Position numbers and translations under genes: made by a program | NCBI GenBank assembly: GCA_031277855.1 | Contig: JAITLO010000035.1 | Coordinates: forward strand, 52,557-116,556 | DNA: 64,000 nucleotides | From: Acidovorax sp. | GTDB lineage: Bacteria > Pseudomonadota > Gammaproteobacteria > Burkholderiales > Burkholderiaceae_C | Direction: 5' to 3' | Shown: positions 27,820 through 39,459 of the stretch, one piece after another | How the letters are laid out: each line of letters begins with the position of its first letter | Position numbering within the stretch: the first letter of the stretch is position 1 | Notes under the pieces: generated by a model | The model's database searches: none | Told to the model about the DNA's origin: nothing | Seen by the model: only the letters and a program-made list of their open reading frames with translations

Positions 27820-28338
27820 TCAGTGCACCCCTTGGACGGCTGGCGGCGCAGAAGCGGGCTGCGCCTTGGTGGGCCCTGCCGCTTTGCGCACGGCTGCAGC
27901 AAACAGTTGCTGCAGCTCGGCCCGCACGGCGGCCTTGAGTGTATCGGAGCAGGCGCTGATGAACTGCTTGCGGTCAAAACCCGCACGCAGCCGCACGACA
28001 TAGGCCGCCCTGAGGGGTTGGGCCTGCAAGGCGGGCGCACTGGCCTCGGCCACGGCATAGGCCTGGCGCTTGATAGCGTGGCGGGTCACGGAGCGCTTGG
28101 CCCAACGCTTGGGCACCAGCGGGCCGATCCAGTCCTGTGGATAAACCTGGCCTGGAACGGAAAACAGGGCCTGCGGTCCTTGCGCAGATGGCAAGGAACC
28201 GGGCCCCGTAGAGGTGGTGGCGTCGGCAGCCTGGGCGGATTCCAGCACCAAACGGTGCAAGGCGAAATGCGCCGTGCGGGAGATCACGCCCCCCGACATG
28301 GCCGCCTGGAACTGCGCGCGCGTCTTGAGCCGCTGCAT
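27820..28338 (-). CDS. rnpA: Ribonuclease P protein component
   Basis: A 172-residue protein subunit of RNase P (tRNA 5' maturation). It begins MQRLKTRAQFQAAM and has the basic helix KRSVTRHAIKRQAY and VVRLRAGFDRKQF. It is longer than the typical 115-130 residues: a Gly/Ser/Pro-rich insert follows the first strands and there is an Ala/Pro tail. A start at 28392 is possible but less like the family. Confidence 0.92.
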   Translation of the reverse strand: MQRLKTRAQFQAAMSGGVISRTAHFALHRLVLESAQAADATTSTGPGSLPSAQGPQALFSVPGQVYPQDWIGPLVPKRWAKRSVTRHAIKRQAYAVAEASAPALQAQPLRAAYVVRLRAGFDRKQFISACSDTLKAAVRAELQQLFAAAVRKAAGPTKAQPASAPPAVQGVH

Positions 28339-28403
28339 ATCCGAAACCGCAACGCCCTGACTTGCAGGGCGAGAAAGTGGACAGGCTGCCAAACAGTCCG
28401 GCC

Positions 28404-28538
28404 TTAGACGGCCAGACGCTTGCGACCCTTGGCGCGGCGTGCGTTGATCACGGCGCGGCCACCCTTGGTCTTCATGCGCACCAGGAAACCGTGGGTGCGG
28501 GCGCGGCGGGTCTTGGAAGGTTGGTAAGTACGTTTCAT
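28404..28538 (-). CDS. rpmH: 50S ribosomal protein L34
   Basis: 44 residues, [20 protein letters not shown] then [20 protein letters not shown], a canonical L34. It is the first gene of rpmH-rnpA-yidD-yidC-mnmE, divergent from dnaA. Confidence 0.98.
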   Translation of the reverse strand: MKRTYQPSKTRRARTHGFLVRMKTKGGRAVINARRAKGRKRLAV

Positions 28539-28969
28539 GTTGGTTCCTTGAAAAGGTTCAGTTTTGCACTGGCTAGGCCACAAAGCCCGGCCCAAAAAGG
28601 CCTGCCCGTCGCCCAGCATGGGCGCTTTGCAAGATGCTTTGCACCTTGTAAAGGCCTGCCAAAAAGCCAAAACCCTGATGGGAAACCGTGCAAAAAAGCG
28701 CCGCCGTAGCGCTCCGCTTCTTGCCGTTTTCCCCGGTTTTTCTCGGCTTTTTTTGCGCCGCGCGGGTCATATCACCCTGAACACATTCAGGGAAACCCGA
28801 AATTATCTCAGTGTTGTCCCCTTGTTGCAATGCCCCTCAAAATCTTCCGTCAAAATACGCGGCCTTGTCCGCCGGGGGCAAGCCGGGAATTTTTTGTGGA
28901 TAACCCTTTGAAAAGCTACAATCACTCCCTCGCAACCGTTCCTCCTATCCACAAGAAGACCTAGCAGAA
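28539..28969. other. rpmH-dnaA intergenic region with DnaA boxes
   Basis: 431 gene-free bases between divergent rpmH and dnaA. One perfect DnaA box (TGTGGATAA, 28905-28913) and one near-perfect box (CTATCCACA, 28945-28953) lie just upstream of dnaA, suitable for autoregulation. A small hairpin (CCCTGA/TCAGGG) lies near 28780. This is few boxes for an origin; compare 58226-59035 and 61205-62630. Confidence 0.7.
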
Positions 28970-30379
28970 ATGACCGAGGAACCTTCCAATGACATCGGCC
29001 AGGGCCTGTGGCATGCCTGCGTAGAGCAGCTCAGCCAGGACCTGCCGGAGCAGCAATACAACACCTGGATCAAGCCCCTGACCGCTTCGGTGGCAGAGGA
29101 CTTCTCCAAGGTCACGGTTTACGTGGCCAACCGCTTCAAGCTCGACTGGATTCGTGCCCAGTACGCGGGCCGCATTGCCGCGCTGCTGGAATCTTTGTAT
29201 GGCCAGCCCGTGACGCTGGAGCTGGCACTCGCTCACCGCGAAAGCGTGACGCGTACCTATGTGCGCCCCGTGACCCCGCAAATGCCGCACACCGGCCCTG
29301 CCGATACGGCCACGGGCGCTGCCCCCTCGGGCAGCGAAGAGGCTGCCGCACCCGTGTTCCGCACCCGGCTGAACCCCGCGCTGACCTTTGACACTCTGGT
29401 TGAAGGTACGGCCAACCGCATGGCGCGCTCGGCCGCCATGCATGTGGCGGGCTCGCCCGGCCACCTCTACAACCCCTTGTTCATTTACGGCGGTGTCGGC
29501 CTGGGTAAAACCCACTTGGTGCATGCCGTGGGCAACCAGTTGCTGGCCGACAAGCCCGATGCCAAGGTGCTCTATATCCACGCCGAGCAATTCGTCTCGG
29601 ACGTGGTCAAGGCCTACCAGCGCCGCACCTTTGACGAGTTCAAGGAACGCTACCACTCGCTGGACCTGCTGCTGATCGACGACGTGCAGTTCTTCGCCAA
29701 CAAGGACCGCACGCAGGAAGAGTTCTTCAACGCCTTCGAGGCCCTGCTGGCCAAGAAGAGCCACATCGTGATGACGTCGGACACCTACCCCAAGGGTCTG
29801 GCCAATATCCACGAGCGCCTGGTCTCGCGCTTCGACTCCGGCCTGACGGTGGCCATAGAGCCGCCCGAGCTGGAAATGCGCGTGGCGATTCTGATCAACA
29901 AGGCCCGCGCCGAAAACGCCGAGATGCCCGAGGAAGTGGCCTTCTTCGTAGCCAAGAACGTGCGCTCCAACGTGCGAGAGCTCGAAGGCGCGCTGCGCAA
30001 GATATTGGCCTATTCGCGCTTCAACCAGAAGGAAGTCTCCATCCAGCTGGCCCGCGAGGCCTTGCGCGATCTGCTGTCGATTCAAAACCGCCAGATCTCG
30101 GTGGAAAACATCCAGAAAACGGTGGCCGACTACTACAAGATCAAGGTCGCCGATATGTACAGCAAGAAGCGCCCGGCCAGCATTGCCCGCCCGCGCCAGA
30201 TTGCCATGTACCTGGCCAAGGAACTGACGCAAAAAAGCCTGCCCGAGATTGGCGAGCTGTTTGGCGGCCGCGACCACACCACGGTGCTGCACGCGGTGCG
30301 CAAGATTGCCGGCGAACGCCAGCAGCTGACCGAGTTGAACCAGCAGCTGCATGTGCTGGAACAGACGCTCAAGGGCTGA
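28970..30379 (+). CDS. dnaA: Chromosomal replication initiator DnaA
   Basis: A 469-residue AAA+ initiator. Domain I begins with [20 protein letters not shown], followed by a variable linker. The ATPase has Walker [20 protein letters not shown] and Walker [11 protein letters not shown], with [13 protein letters not shown] as sensor-2 region. Domain IV carries the DNA-binding signature [20 protein letters not shown] then [18 protein letters not shown] 28970 follows the DnaA boxes by 16 bases. Confidence 0.98.
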   Translation: MTEEPSNDIGQGLWHACVEQLSQDLPEQQYNTWIKPLTASVAEDFSKVTVYVANRFKLDWIRAQYAGRIAALLESLYGQPVTLELALAHRESVTRTYVRPVTPQMPHTGPADTATGAAPSGSEEAAAPVFRTRLNPALTFDTLVEGTANRMARSAAMHVAGSPGHLYNPLFIYGGVGLGKTHLVHAVGNQLLADKPDAKVLYIHAEQFVSDVVKAYQRRTFDEFKERYHSLDLLLIDDVQFFANKDRTQEEFFNAFEALLAKKSHIVMTSDTYPKGLANIHERLVSRFDSGLTVAIEPPELEMRVAILINKARAENAEMPEEVAFFVAKNVRSNVRELEGALRKILAYSRFNQKEVSIQLAREALRDLLSIQNRQISVENIQKTVADYYKIKVADMYSKKRPASIARPRQIAMYLAKELTQKSLPEIGELFGGRDHTTVLHAVRKIAGERQQLTELNQQLHVLEQTLKG

Positions 30380-30526
30380 TCCTGGCTCTATTACTATTAC
30401 GTCCCAGAAGCCCCGTCGCAGTGCGCGGCGGCCGGGGCACAATGCGGTATGGGGACAGCGTGAGGGAGCATGGAAGTCCATGCCGCTGGCCCAGCCGCAG
30501 CTACCGATTCATCATCAGAGGTTGAC

Positions 30527-31648
30527 ATGATCGTCCTGAAAGCCACACAAGACAAAGTTCTCGCGGTCCTGCAATCGGTGTCCGGCATCGTCGAACGCCG
30601 CCACACCCTGCCCATTCTGGCGAATGTGCTGATCAAAAAGACCGGCAACGCGCTGCAGCTGACCACCAGCGATTTGGAAATCCAGATTCGCACCACGGCC
30701 GAGCTGGGTGGCGACACCGGCGACTTCACCACCACCGTGGGCTCGCGCAAGCTGATCGACATTCTGAAGACCATGCCCGCAGACCAGACCGTGAGCCTGG
30801 AGACGCAGCAGTCCAAAATCATCCTCAAGGGCGGCAAGAGCCGCTTCACGCTGCAGACCCTGCCGGCCGAGGACTTCCCGCTGGTGCAGGAAGCCGCGGC
30901 CTTTGGCCCGGCCTTCAGCGTGCCGCAAAAGGTCTTGAAGGACTTGATGGGCCAGGTGTCCTTCGCCATGGCGGTGCAGGACATTCGCTACTACCTCAAC
31001 GGCATTTTGTTCGTGGCCGAGGGCAACACCCTCTCCCTGGTGGCCACCGACGGCCACCGCCTAGCCTGGGCCAGCGCCGAGCTGGATGTGGAAGTGGGCG
31101 TCAAGCAGGAAGTGATTCTGCCGCGCAAGACCGTGCTGGAGCTGCAGCGCCTGCTGTCCGACGTGGGTGGCGAGAACTCGCCCCGCATCGAGATGCAGTT
31201 CGCCAGCAACCAGGCCAAGTTCACCTTTGGCGGCATGGAATTCGTCACCAAGCTGGTGGAGGGCAAGTTCCCCGACTACAACCGCGTGATCCCGCGCAAC
31301 CACGGCAACAGCATCATCCTGGGCCGCGCCCCGTTGCTGGCCAGCCTGCAGCGCACGGCCATCATGACCAGCGACAAGTTCAAGGGCGTGCGCCTGAACC
31401 TGGAACCCGGTCTGCTGCGCGTGGCTTCGACCAACGCCGAGCAGGAAGAGGCGGTGGACGAGCTCGATATCGACTACGGCGGCGATGCCATCGAAATCGG
31501 CTTCAACGTGACCTATCTGATCGACGTGCTGGCCAATATGGGCCAGGACATGGTGCAGGTGCAGCTGGCCGACGGCAACAGCTCGGCCCTGGTGACCATC
31601 CCCGACAACGAGCGCTTCAAATACGTGGTGATGCCCATGCGCATCTGA
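30527..31648 (+). CDS. dnaN: DNA polymerase III beta sliding clamp
   Basis: A 373-residue clamp of three repeated domains, MIVLKATQDKVLAVLQSVSG at the start and SSALVTIPDNERFKYVVMPM at the end. The start at 30527 is supported by AGAGG seven bases upstream; an earlier in-frame ATG at 30470 would add a non-homologous stretch. It lies 147 bases after dnaA. Confidence 0.98.
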   Translation: MIVLKATQDKVLAVLQSVSGIVERRHTLPILANVLIKKTGNALQLTTSDLEIQIRTTAELGGDTGDFTTTVGSRKLIDILKTMPADQTVSLETQQSKIILKGGKSRFTLQTLPAEDFPLVQEAAAFGPAFSVPQKVLKDLMGQVSFAMAVQDIRYYLNGILFVAEGNTLSLVATDGHRLAWASAELDVEVGVKQEVILPRKTVLELQRLLSDVGGENSPRIEMQFASNQAKFTFGGMEFVTKLVEGKFPDYNRVIPRNHGNSIILGRAPLLASLQRTAIMTSDKFKGVRLNLEPGLLRVASTNAEQEEAVDELDIDYGGDAIEIGFNVTYLIDVLANMGQDMVQVQLADGNSSALVTIPDNERFKYVVMPMRI

Positions 31649-31687
31649 GGCAGCAGCTTGCTGGCCCCACGCGGGTAGAAAAAGAGG

Positions 31688-31717
31688 AGCAGCACCAGCG
31701 TGCTGCTGCTTGTTTTT
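31688..31717 (+). terminator. Intrinsic terminator after dnaN
   Basis: AGCAGCAC, loop CAGC, then GTGCTGCT followed by GCTTGTTTTT. Confidence 0.7.
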
Positions 31718-31735
31718 CACCCGTTATCTCATTGA

Positions 31736-34378
<2,643 letters not shown>

Positions 34379-34430
34379 GCCTTGTGATGTCGAATGCCAC
34401 CATTGGTGAAAACTTTGCCAAGTTAGTGAA

Positions 34431-34449
34431 TAAACTTTGACAAAGTTTA
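34431..34449. repeat. 19-bp perfect palindrome after gyrB
   Basis: TAAACTTTG A CAAAGTTTA, preceded by a related shorter palindrome AACTTTGCCAAGTT at 34411. It lies between the gyrB stop and its terminator, at the edge of the accessory island. Confidence 0.65.
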
Positions 34450-34451
34450 TG

Positions 34452-34483
34452 AAAAAAGAGCCCGGAGCACTCCGGGCTCTTTT
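34452..34483 (+). terminator. Intrinsic terminator after gyrB
   Basis: AAGAGCCCGGAG, loop CAC, then TCCGGGCTCTTTT, with A-runs before it. Confidence 0.9.
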
Positions 34484-34662
34484 CATCAAGACAGCTGAAG
34501 TCTATGGCTGCTATGCATTCGTTGCAGTCCGTCGACTCAGCGAGCCGAAACCGCGCCGACTGACACACGGGTACTACGTGATCACTGGACATTTGACCTG
34601 CATGCGACGCGGATATCGCATGAGATCGCGGCCTTATGCACTCACATATGGAGCGCCCCTTG

Positions 34663-36903
34663 CTACTTTAGTTTGGTGCGGCTGGTGAGGTGCTGCTCAC
34701 ACACGCAAACACCTATATCAATGGCATGCTGGATGAACTGGGGAATACCTCCTGCATCACTCAAGGCCGATATGTGGAGCTTCGACATTGCTCTGCTTGC
34801 GCCTAGATACACGAGCGACAGGCCCCTGCGCTTGTCGAGCACGCCTATGGATTCGCCACTAGTCAGCACGGTTGCGCTGACGTCAATAAGGAAGACTTCT
34901 TCAAACTGCAGGCCAGCGACGAACTCCGGCATTGACAGCACAAACTTGGTGCCTCGGCTAGGAATGAGTGTCACATCCTCACGTGATTCGACTGGCATAA
35001 ATAGGTCACGATGCTGACCGGCAAGCATATACGTTTTGAAGTTTTCGTAGTCGCAGCACAGTACCGCAACTGACCTACCACTCTTGCCTCGCTTTGCTGC
35101 AAGTGAGGCTTGGAGAAAGACGGCGTCGTACTGTTCTCGCAAATCCGTGAAGACTCGAACATCCGGAATCGGGCCCAATGGCAGGTTGCTCTTTTGCTCG
35201 TAGTTCGGCCAATCTTCTTCAAGATTCAGCGTTGGTGCAAAATCATCAATGCTCCTGAGCAGCACATTAATCTGAGGTGTGTACCTGAATACCTCATCAA
35301 GCTTAAAGTCCTCCAGCCCATCCAGTTGCTGCTGCCAAGACCTCAAACCGACGCCAACACGCCGCACGTCTTGCTTCAAATCCTCAGCCATTACAACGAC
35401 TGGCCGAGCAAGCGGATCCTTTTGCAAGGAAGTGATTAGCATCCGCTCCATGCGATTCAGCAAGTGAAGCTCATCAACAAAAGACGCATCAAATCCGACA
35501 GACTCCCGTGTGAGTTCCCAAGCGTTTGAGTCCAAAAAACGATCGAAGTCTGCAATAAGCTGGTCTAGGCTGATTGCCTCAACTTCACGCATATGCTTCC
35601 TGAACTCGCCATGCAAGTCTAAGACCGTACGCCTCTCGTCCGCAGTTGAAAGCTGGAGACGCCAAGTCTCTCGCGAAGTTTTCGCGATATAGCCGGCACG
35701 TCTCTGGGCGGAGCGCGAAACACCTTCTGGTTCGAGAACGCAAGCAAATTCATTCAATATCTCGAACAGAAAAGGAGCGGATGGTGAATCTGCGTTGCAG
35801 CACCCCTCTAGAAGCTCCACGAATTTGTGGCTGCACCCGCCCTTTCGCGCCGCCCAGTTAGTTCTAAGGTATTCCGTCAATACACTCCGAAGCAACTCGA
35901 CCTGCATCTCTCTGCCGCTGCGGCCATCTAACGACAGCGGTTGTAAACCGCGAAGCTCTGTTCCAAGTAAATCAAATGCCAAGTTATAGAGGGTGCCGAC
36001 ATAGAGTAGCGCCCCCCCCTTGGTTAGCTCTGCAAGTTCGCTCTCGGAGACCATTGTCCGCAACATGGACTGGATGAGTTCTACTGTTGACTCGCTGTGT
36101 GTCAGCAGTCCATACCGCGCACTTCGATTGGCAGCACGATCCGCTTGAAGTTGACGGAGGACTTTGATGACGAGGGCCACAGTCTTGCCGCTACCAGCAG
36201 GCCCTCGAACCCGAATACTCCTAGTAAGCGGAAAATCTACGAACTTCCGCTGTGTCGCTGTTAGCTTTGATTCGTACCAAGATTTCAGCGATTCGCCAAG
36301 CCCAAGTACGCGCTTGGTTGCTTCCAACTCAAACGCCCCATCGTCAGGCACTGCGGTTTGTCGGGCCGCGCACTCTTCTAGACATCGCTCTAAATCTGCA
36401 TGTATCTCTAGGTACGACGGCAGTGAAGGCATTCGAGCAACGAGATCAACGTCTTCGTCCAGGACTCCGTACGAAACACCACAGAGCTTTCCATCCTTAC
36501 GTCTGTCGAACAGAATACGCGCACGCTCTCCTTTTGCGCGTGGACTGGATTGGATGCTAATAAGGCTTCCCGCATTGAACGGTCTCCATAGTGCAGGAAC
36601 CGTAATCGACTGATCCACAGTTGACTGAGTCAGTCTTAACACTCGCTTGAATGCCTCTGCACGCCGAGCACTGGGGATCCCATCGAACAGACCTTTTGAT
36701 CCACAGAGCAGAGCAGTAAAAGAGCTCGCCTGGAGATCAGATCCTTCTGCCATAGTCCAGACTATGGCACTCCCTGCGCTTGAGAGCACCGATGGCAAAG
36801 GCAATAAGTTGGGGTCCAAAGACTCCAACCACTCCTCAGGTGGAGGACCATAGAGCTGGAAGAAACGAACTGCATCAAGCGACAAAAAGACAAACTTGCT
36901 CAT
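34663..36903 (-). CDS. UvrD-like SF1 helicase of a two-gene island unit
   Basis: A 746-residue protein. Residues 1-210 are a domain I do not recognise. A superfamily 1A helicase follows: Q-motif-like LTATQRKFVDF near 214, Walker A GPAGSGKTVALVIKVL at 234, motif II ASFVDELHLLNRMERML, motif III RPVVVMAEDLKQDVRRVGVG, and motifs V/VI LQFEEVFLIDVSA and LVYLGASRAMSKLHI. All nucleotide-binding motifs look intact. Base composition and codon use are less GC-rich than in neighbouring genes, which suggests transfer. Its ATG overlaps the stop of the upstream 284-residue gene by four bases (ATGA), so the two are coupled. An anti-phage role is inferred from context only. Confidence 0.85.
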   Translation of the reverse strand: MSKFVFLSLDAVRFFQLYGPPPEEWLESLDPNLLPLPSVLSSAGSAIVWTMAEGSDLQASSFTALLCGSKGLFDGIPSARRAEAFKRVLRLTQSTVDQSITVPALWRPFNAGSLISIQSSPRAKGERARILFDRRKDGKLCGVSYGVLDEDVDLVARMPSLPSYLEIHADLERCLEECAARQTAVPDDGAFELEATKRVLGLGESLKSWYESKLTATQRKFVDFPLTRSIRVRGPAGSGKTVALVIKVLRQLQADRAANRSARYGLLTHSESTVELIQSMLRTMVSESELAELTKGGALLYVGTLYNLAFDLLGTELRGLQPLSLDGRSGREMQVELLRSVLTEYLRTNWAARKGGCSHKFVELLEGCCNADSPSAPFLFEILNEFACVLEPEGVSRSAQRRAGYIAKTSRETWRLQLSTADERRTVLDLHGEFRKHMREVEAISLDQLIADFDRFLDSNAWELTRESVGFDASFVDELHLLNRMERMLITSLQKDPLARPVVVMAEDLKQDVRRVGVGLRSWQQQLDGLEDFKLDEVFRYTPQINVLLRSIDDFAPTLNLEEDWPNYEQKSNLPLGPIPDVRVFTDLREQYDAVFLQASLAAKRGKSGRSVAVLCCDYENFKTYMLAGQHRDLFMPVESREDVTLIPSRGTKFVLSMPEFVAGLQFEEVFLIDVSATVLTSGESIGVLDKRRGLSLVYLGASRAMSKLHISALSDAGGIPQFIQHAIDIGVCVCEQHLTSRTKLK

Positions 36904-37754
36904 CTCATGGACTCCAGGAGGTTCTTCACAACCGTGCTTTGCTCAGCCTTGAAGGTATCGGTCAGGCCTATTCGTGCAAAGTAGGTCGTCATTTTCTGCA
37001 GTAGCGACTGCAGAAGAATCGGGCGACAAGTCGCAAGAGGAGTGAAGCCATTCGGCCTCTCAACCAAGTCCATTCTTCCCATGCATACCTGGCTTCGCGA
37101 CATCAGAGTAAGAGATTTGAACGGAACGACATGTCCCACTGTGTTCGTTTCTCCCGGCATAGGCGGAAGGATGTATAGATCAACCCTACTGGGCTCAAGC
37201 CGCTTCTGAAAAGCTGCCTTGAGTCGTTTGTTAAGCTGTTCTACCTTTTTGATCATTTGCTGATTGGTGCATTCAACCAGCAGTCTAGGAGCAGGCTCTT
37301 TATCACCGTCCTCGCACTTGCGAATAAATCGAAGAACAGAGGTTCGAATGGCAAGAAGCAAATCCTTTTCGTTCGCGTGAAGATTAGGTAAATCCGACTC
37401 CCACCGTCCGTCTTCCGACTCGACAAGCCATTCGGCTAAGACCTCGTCAGATACCTCAGAAAAAGACGAATTTCGCGACTTTGCAGTCTCGCGAGCCATT
37501 TCTATCAGAATGCAAACGAGATCTGCTCGTCCGTCTGAGAGAAGCACTCTTTCAGCAAATTTCTCGACGCGAAGAATATCCATCACAAAGAACTCACCAC
37601 TACCTTTGTCCTTTGCGATATCGCAGTCGGCGCTGATTACGAGCCTCCGCAGCGGTGGCGATACACCTCCGCCCTCTAGGATCGTGCCCTGCCAAATCTG
37701 CTTTACCTGCCCATTGAAAGGCTCTATACCAAACCTTGCGGTGCGATCCTCCAC
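36900..37754 (-). CDS. Unrecognised protein with ISADCDI motif, partner of the helicase
   Basis: A 284-residue protein of unknown function. Near the N-terminus it has QIWQGTILEGGGVSPPLRR then LVISADCDIAKDKGSGEFF, resembling the 'S/Q-x-DCD' motif of small proteins in mobile islands (recognition is weak). The rest is mixed alpha/beta, ending AEQSTVVKNLLESMR. The apparent start is a GTG at 37754 with AGAGG nine bases upstream. The frame stays open to the IS boundary 50 bases further up, so the IS may have removed or replaced the natural 5' end and promoter. Confidence 0.7.
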   Translation of the reverse strand: MEDRTARFGIEPFNGQVKQIWQGTILEGGGVSPPLRRLVISADCDIAKDKGSGEFFVMDILRVEKFAERVLLSDGRADLVCILIEMARETAKSRNSSFSEVSDEVLAEWLVESEDGRWESDLPNLHANEKDLLLAIRTSVLRFIRKCEDGDKEPAPRLLVECTNQQMIKKVEQLNKRLKAAFQKRLEPSRVDLYILPPMPGETNTVGHVVPFKSLTLMSRSQVCMGRMDLVERPNGFTPLATCRPILLQSLLQKMTTYFARIGLTDTFKAEQSTVVKNLLESMR

Positions 37755-37823
37755 TTGGAACCTCTCGTGTTTAAGATACGGGCTTGATCTTGCCCCTGTT
37801 TTGTGTAGCTCTTAGCCCATGGT

Positions 37824-38695
37824 CTACGCGGCCTTTTTACGCTGTGCCTCGTACCAGCGCTGCTCATACTGCATGGGGCTGAGGTAGCCTCAGCGTTGAA
37901 TGCAGCCTGCGGTGATTGTAGAAGGCCATCCAGTCCATCACCGCCTGCCTGGCCTGCTCTCGGGTCGCGAACCTTTGTCCATGCACGCATGGCTGTTTTC
38001 AGGCGCCCCCATAAGCTCTCTGTTGGGGAATTGTCCCAGCAGTTGCCTTTGCGGCTCATGGATGAGCGCATCTTCCACTTCCTCAGCGTCCCCTGGAATT
38101 CATGGCTGCAATACTGGCTGCCCCTGTCGCTGTGAAGGATCAGCCCAGGCGCAGGCCTGCGTCGCCACTGCGCCATGGCGAGGGCATCTTTGACCAGGCT
38201 CGTTTGCATGTGAGACTGCAAACTCCAACCCACCACCTGGCGGCTGAACAGGTCCATGGCAGCCGCCAGATGCAGCCAACCCTCGTCGGTGTGTATATAG
38301 GTGATATCGCTGCACCATAGCTGGTTCGGAGCTGGGGGTGCACAGCGCCGCTGCACCAGATCCGGCGCCACAGGCAGCTTGTGCTTGCTGCCCGTGGTCA
38401 CAACGAATTTGCGCTTGGTTTTGGCCTTGATACCGTGCCGCTGCATCAGCGTGCGCACTCGCTCTTTGCCCACATGCAGACCTCGTGCCAATAGCTCCTT
38501 GTGCATCCGGGGCCAGCCGTATTCACCTTTGACCTCGGCGTGGATTGCGCGCATGTGCACCAGCAGGGTGGCCTCACTGCAGCGTCTCGCATTGCCTGCA
38601 TCCGCAGCACCATGCCGGCGCTGCCAGCTGCAGTACCCGCCGACACTGACTTCCAGCAATTCACACGCCAAGCGCATTGGGTAGCTGCACTTCAT
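37824..38695 (-). pseudogene. IS3-family transposase orfB with two frameshifts
   Basis: An rve-type DDE integrase. It is intact through MKCSYPMRLACELLEVSVGG, LWCSDITYIHTDEGWLHLAA (first Asp), ILHSDRGSQYCS (second Asp) and NCWDNSPTESLWGRLK (Glu). After RAWTKV the frame shifts: the expected ATREQARQAVMDWMAFYNHR lies in another frame. A second shift follows HSTL, where GYLSPMQYEQRWYEAQRKKA resumes to a stop at 37824. The uncorrected frame runs out of the IS to 37724. This indicates decay of the element. Confidence 0.85.
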
Positions 38696-39024
38696 TTGCT
38701 CAATCCAGGCGTACCTCGCAGCAGGTCCTGCGCGAAGTACGCCGCCGCTTTTTTTGCAATCTCAAGCCCCATGCGAAGACGGGCATTCTCAGCGCGCAGC
38801 CTGCTGATCTCCATCTGCTCTGCTGTGACCTTAGGCTCCTTGCCATCACCAGCAAAACCGCCCAAGTGACCTTGCCCCTCCAAACGCACCCAGTTGCCCA
38901 AGCTGGCCTTGGGAATACCCAACACATTGGCCACTTTCGCCACTGACTGACCGCTACGCACCTGCCGTACGGCCTCCTGCTTGAACTCTCGCGTGTACTG
39001 CGCACGCACTTGCTTATCTGCCAT
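38692..39024 (-). CDS. IS3-family transposase orfA
   Basis: A 110-residue helix-turn-helix protein (MADKQVRAQYTREFKQEAVR and VAKVANVLGIPKASLGNWVR) with a C-terminal leucine-zipper-like stretch (EISRLRAENARLRMGLEIAK). ATG 39024 is preferred because GGAG lies upstream. It ends across the orfB start, as usual in this family. Confidence 0.88.
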   Translation of the reverse strand: MADKQVRAQYTREFKQEAVRQVRSGQSVAKVANVLGIPKASLGNWVRLEGQGHLGGFAGDGKEPKVTAEQMEISRLRAENARLRMGLEIAKKAAAYFAQDLLRGTPGLSK

Positions 39025-39068
39025 TTCTTGCTCCATTGACGTGATTTTCAACAAAGCTAAGAACTACA

Positions 39069-39175
39069 TTTTCCGGGGGCAAAGTCACAGTCACTGGAGG
39101 TGCTGGACAACGAAATCAAGAGCAGATCTTTTGCACTGACGATTTTGAAGATGTTGAAATCGACAGCGGTTCCTG
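39069..39175 (+). pseudogene. Possible gene scrap between IS and MITE-like repeat
   Basis: One plus-strand frame is open from the IS edge into the next repeat and reads as plausible protein (FSGGKVTVTGGAG, EQIFCTDDFEDVEIDSGSW). It has no start codon and no recognised family. It looks like a fragment cut by insertions on both sides, but it is too short for certainty. Confidence 0.3.
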
Positions 39176-39284
39176 GTTAAGGCAACGCTGATTAAGTTCT
39201 AGAGTCAGATTTTCAGTCTTTAAAAATCAATGGCTTACGCACTTGGCTATCAAAAATCAGGTACTTGTTCAGCATTGCCTTAAC
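39176..39284. repeat. 109-bp MITE-like element with 22-bp terminal inverted repeats
   Basis: GTTAAGGCAACGCTGATTAAGT on the left and, inverted, GTTAAGGCAATGCTGAACAAGT on the right (19 of 22 matching), enclosing an AT-rich core without a gene. It has the size and form of a non-autonomous element or joined IS ends. The remaining 175 bases to the next gene hold nothing recognised. Confidence 0.6.
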
Positions 39285-39459
39285 GCTCTGTGCCAAATGA
39301 ACGAAAAGGCCGGCGAGGAAACGGGCTTGGTCCGATGCCTGGGCCATCGTACGGTTGAGGTTATGCAGGCATGACTGCTCCTAGATTATCAATTGTTCGC
39401 GAGCCGGACGAAAAGGCACGGGATGGCTGAAGTCCATGCACAAGCAATCCAGGCTGTCA

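Larger units (their letters stand above)
37804..39068 (-). mobile_element. IS3-family insertion sequence, decayed
   Basis: A 1,265-bp element bounded by 12-of-13 matching ends: TGTAGCTCTTAGC at 37804 and, inverted, TGTAGTTCTTAGC at 39068. It carries orfA and a DDE transposase orfB, both on the minus strand, with a run of seven A residues in orfA suitable for programmed frameshifting. Flanking bases (GTTTTG on the left, TTTTCC on the right) show no clear target duplication. The orfB gene is broken, so the copy is probably immobile without help. Confidence 0.88.

Noticed and set aside
34437..34688. Possible 83-residue plus-strand gene after gyrB
   Set aside because: It would start inside the gyrB terminator region and overlap the helicase 3' end; no protein-like features.
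37724..37823. C-terminal extension of the orfB frame beyond the IS end
   Set aside because: It is a product of frameshifts; the true orfB end is restored in another frame at 37824.
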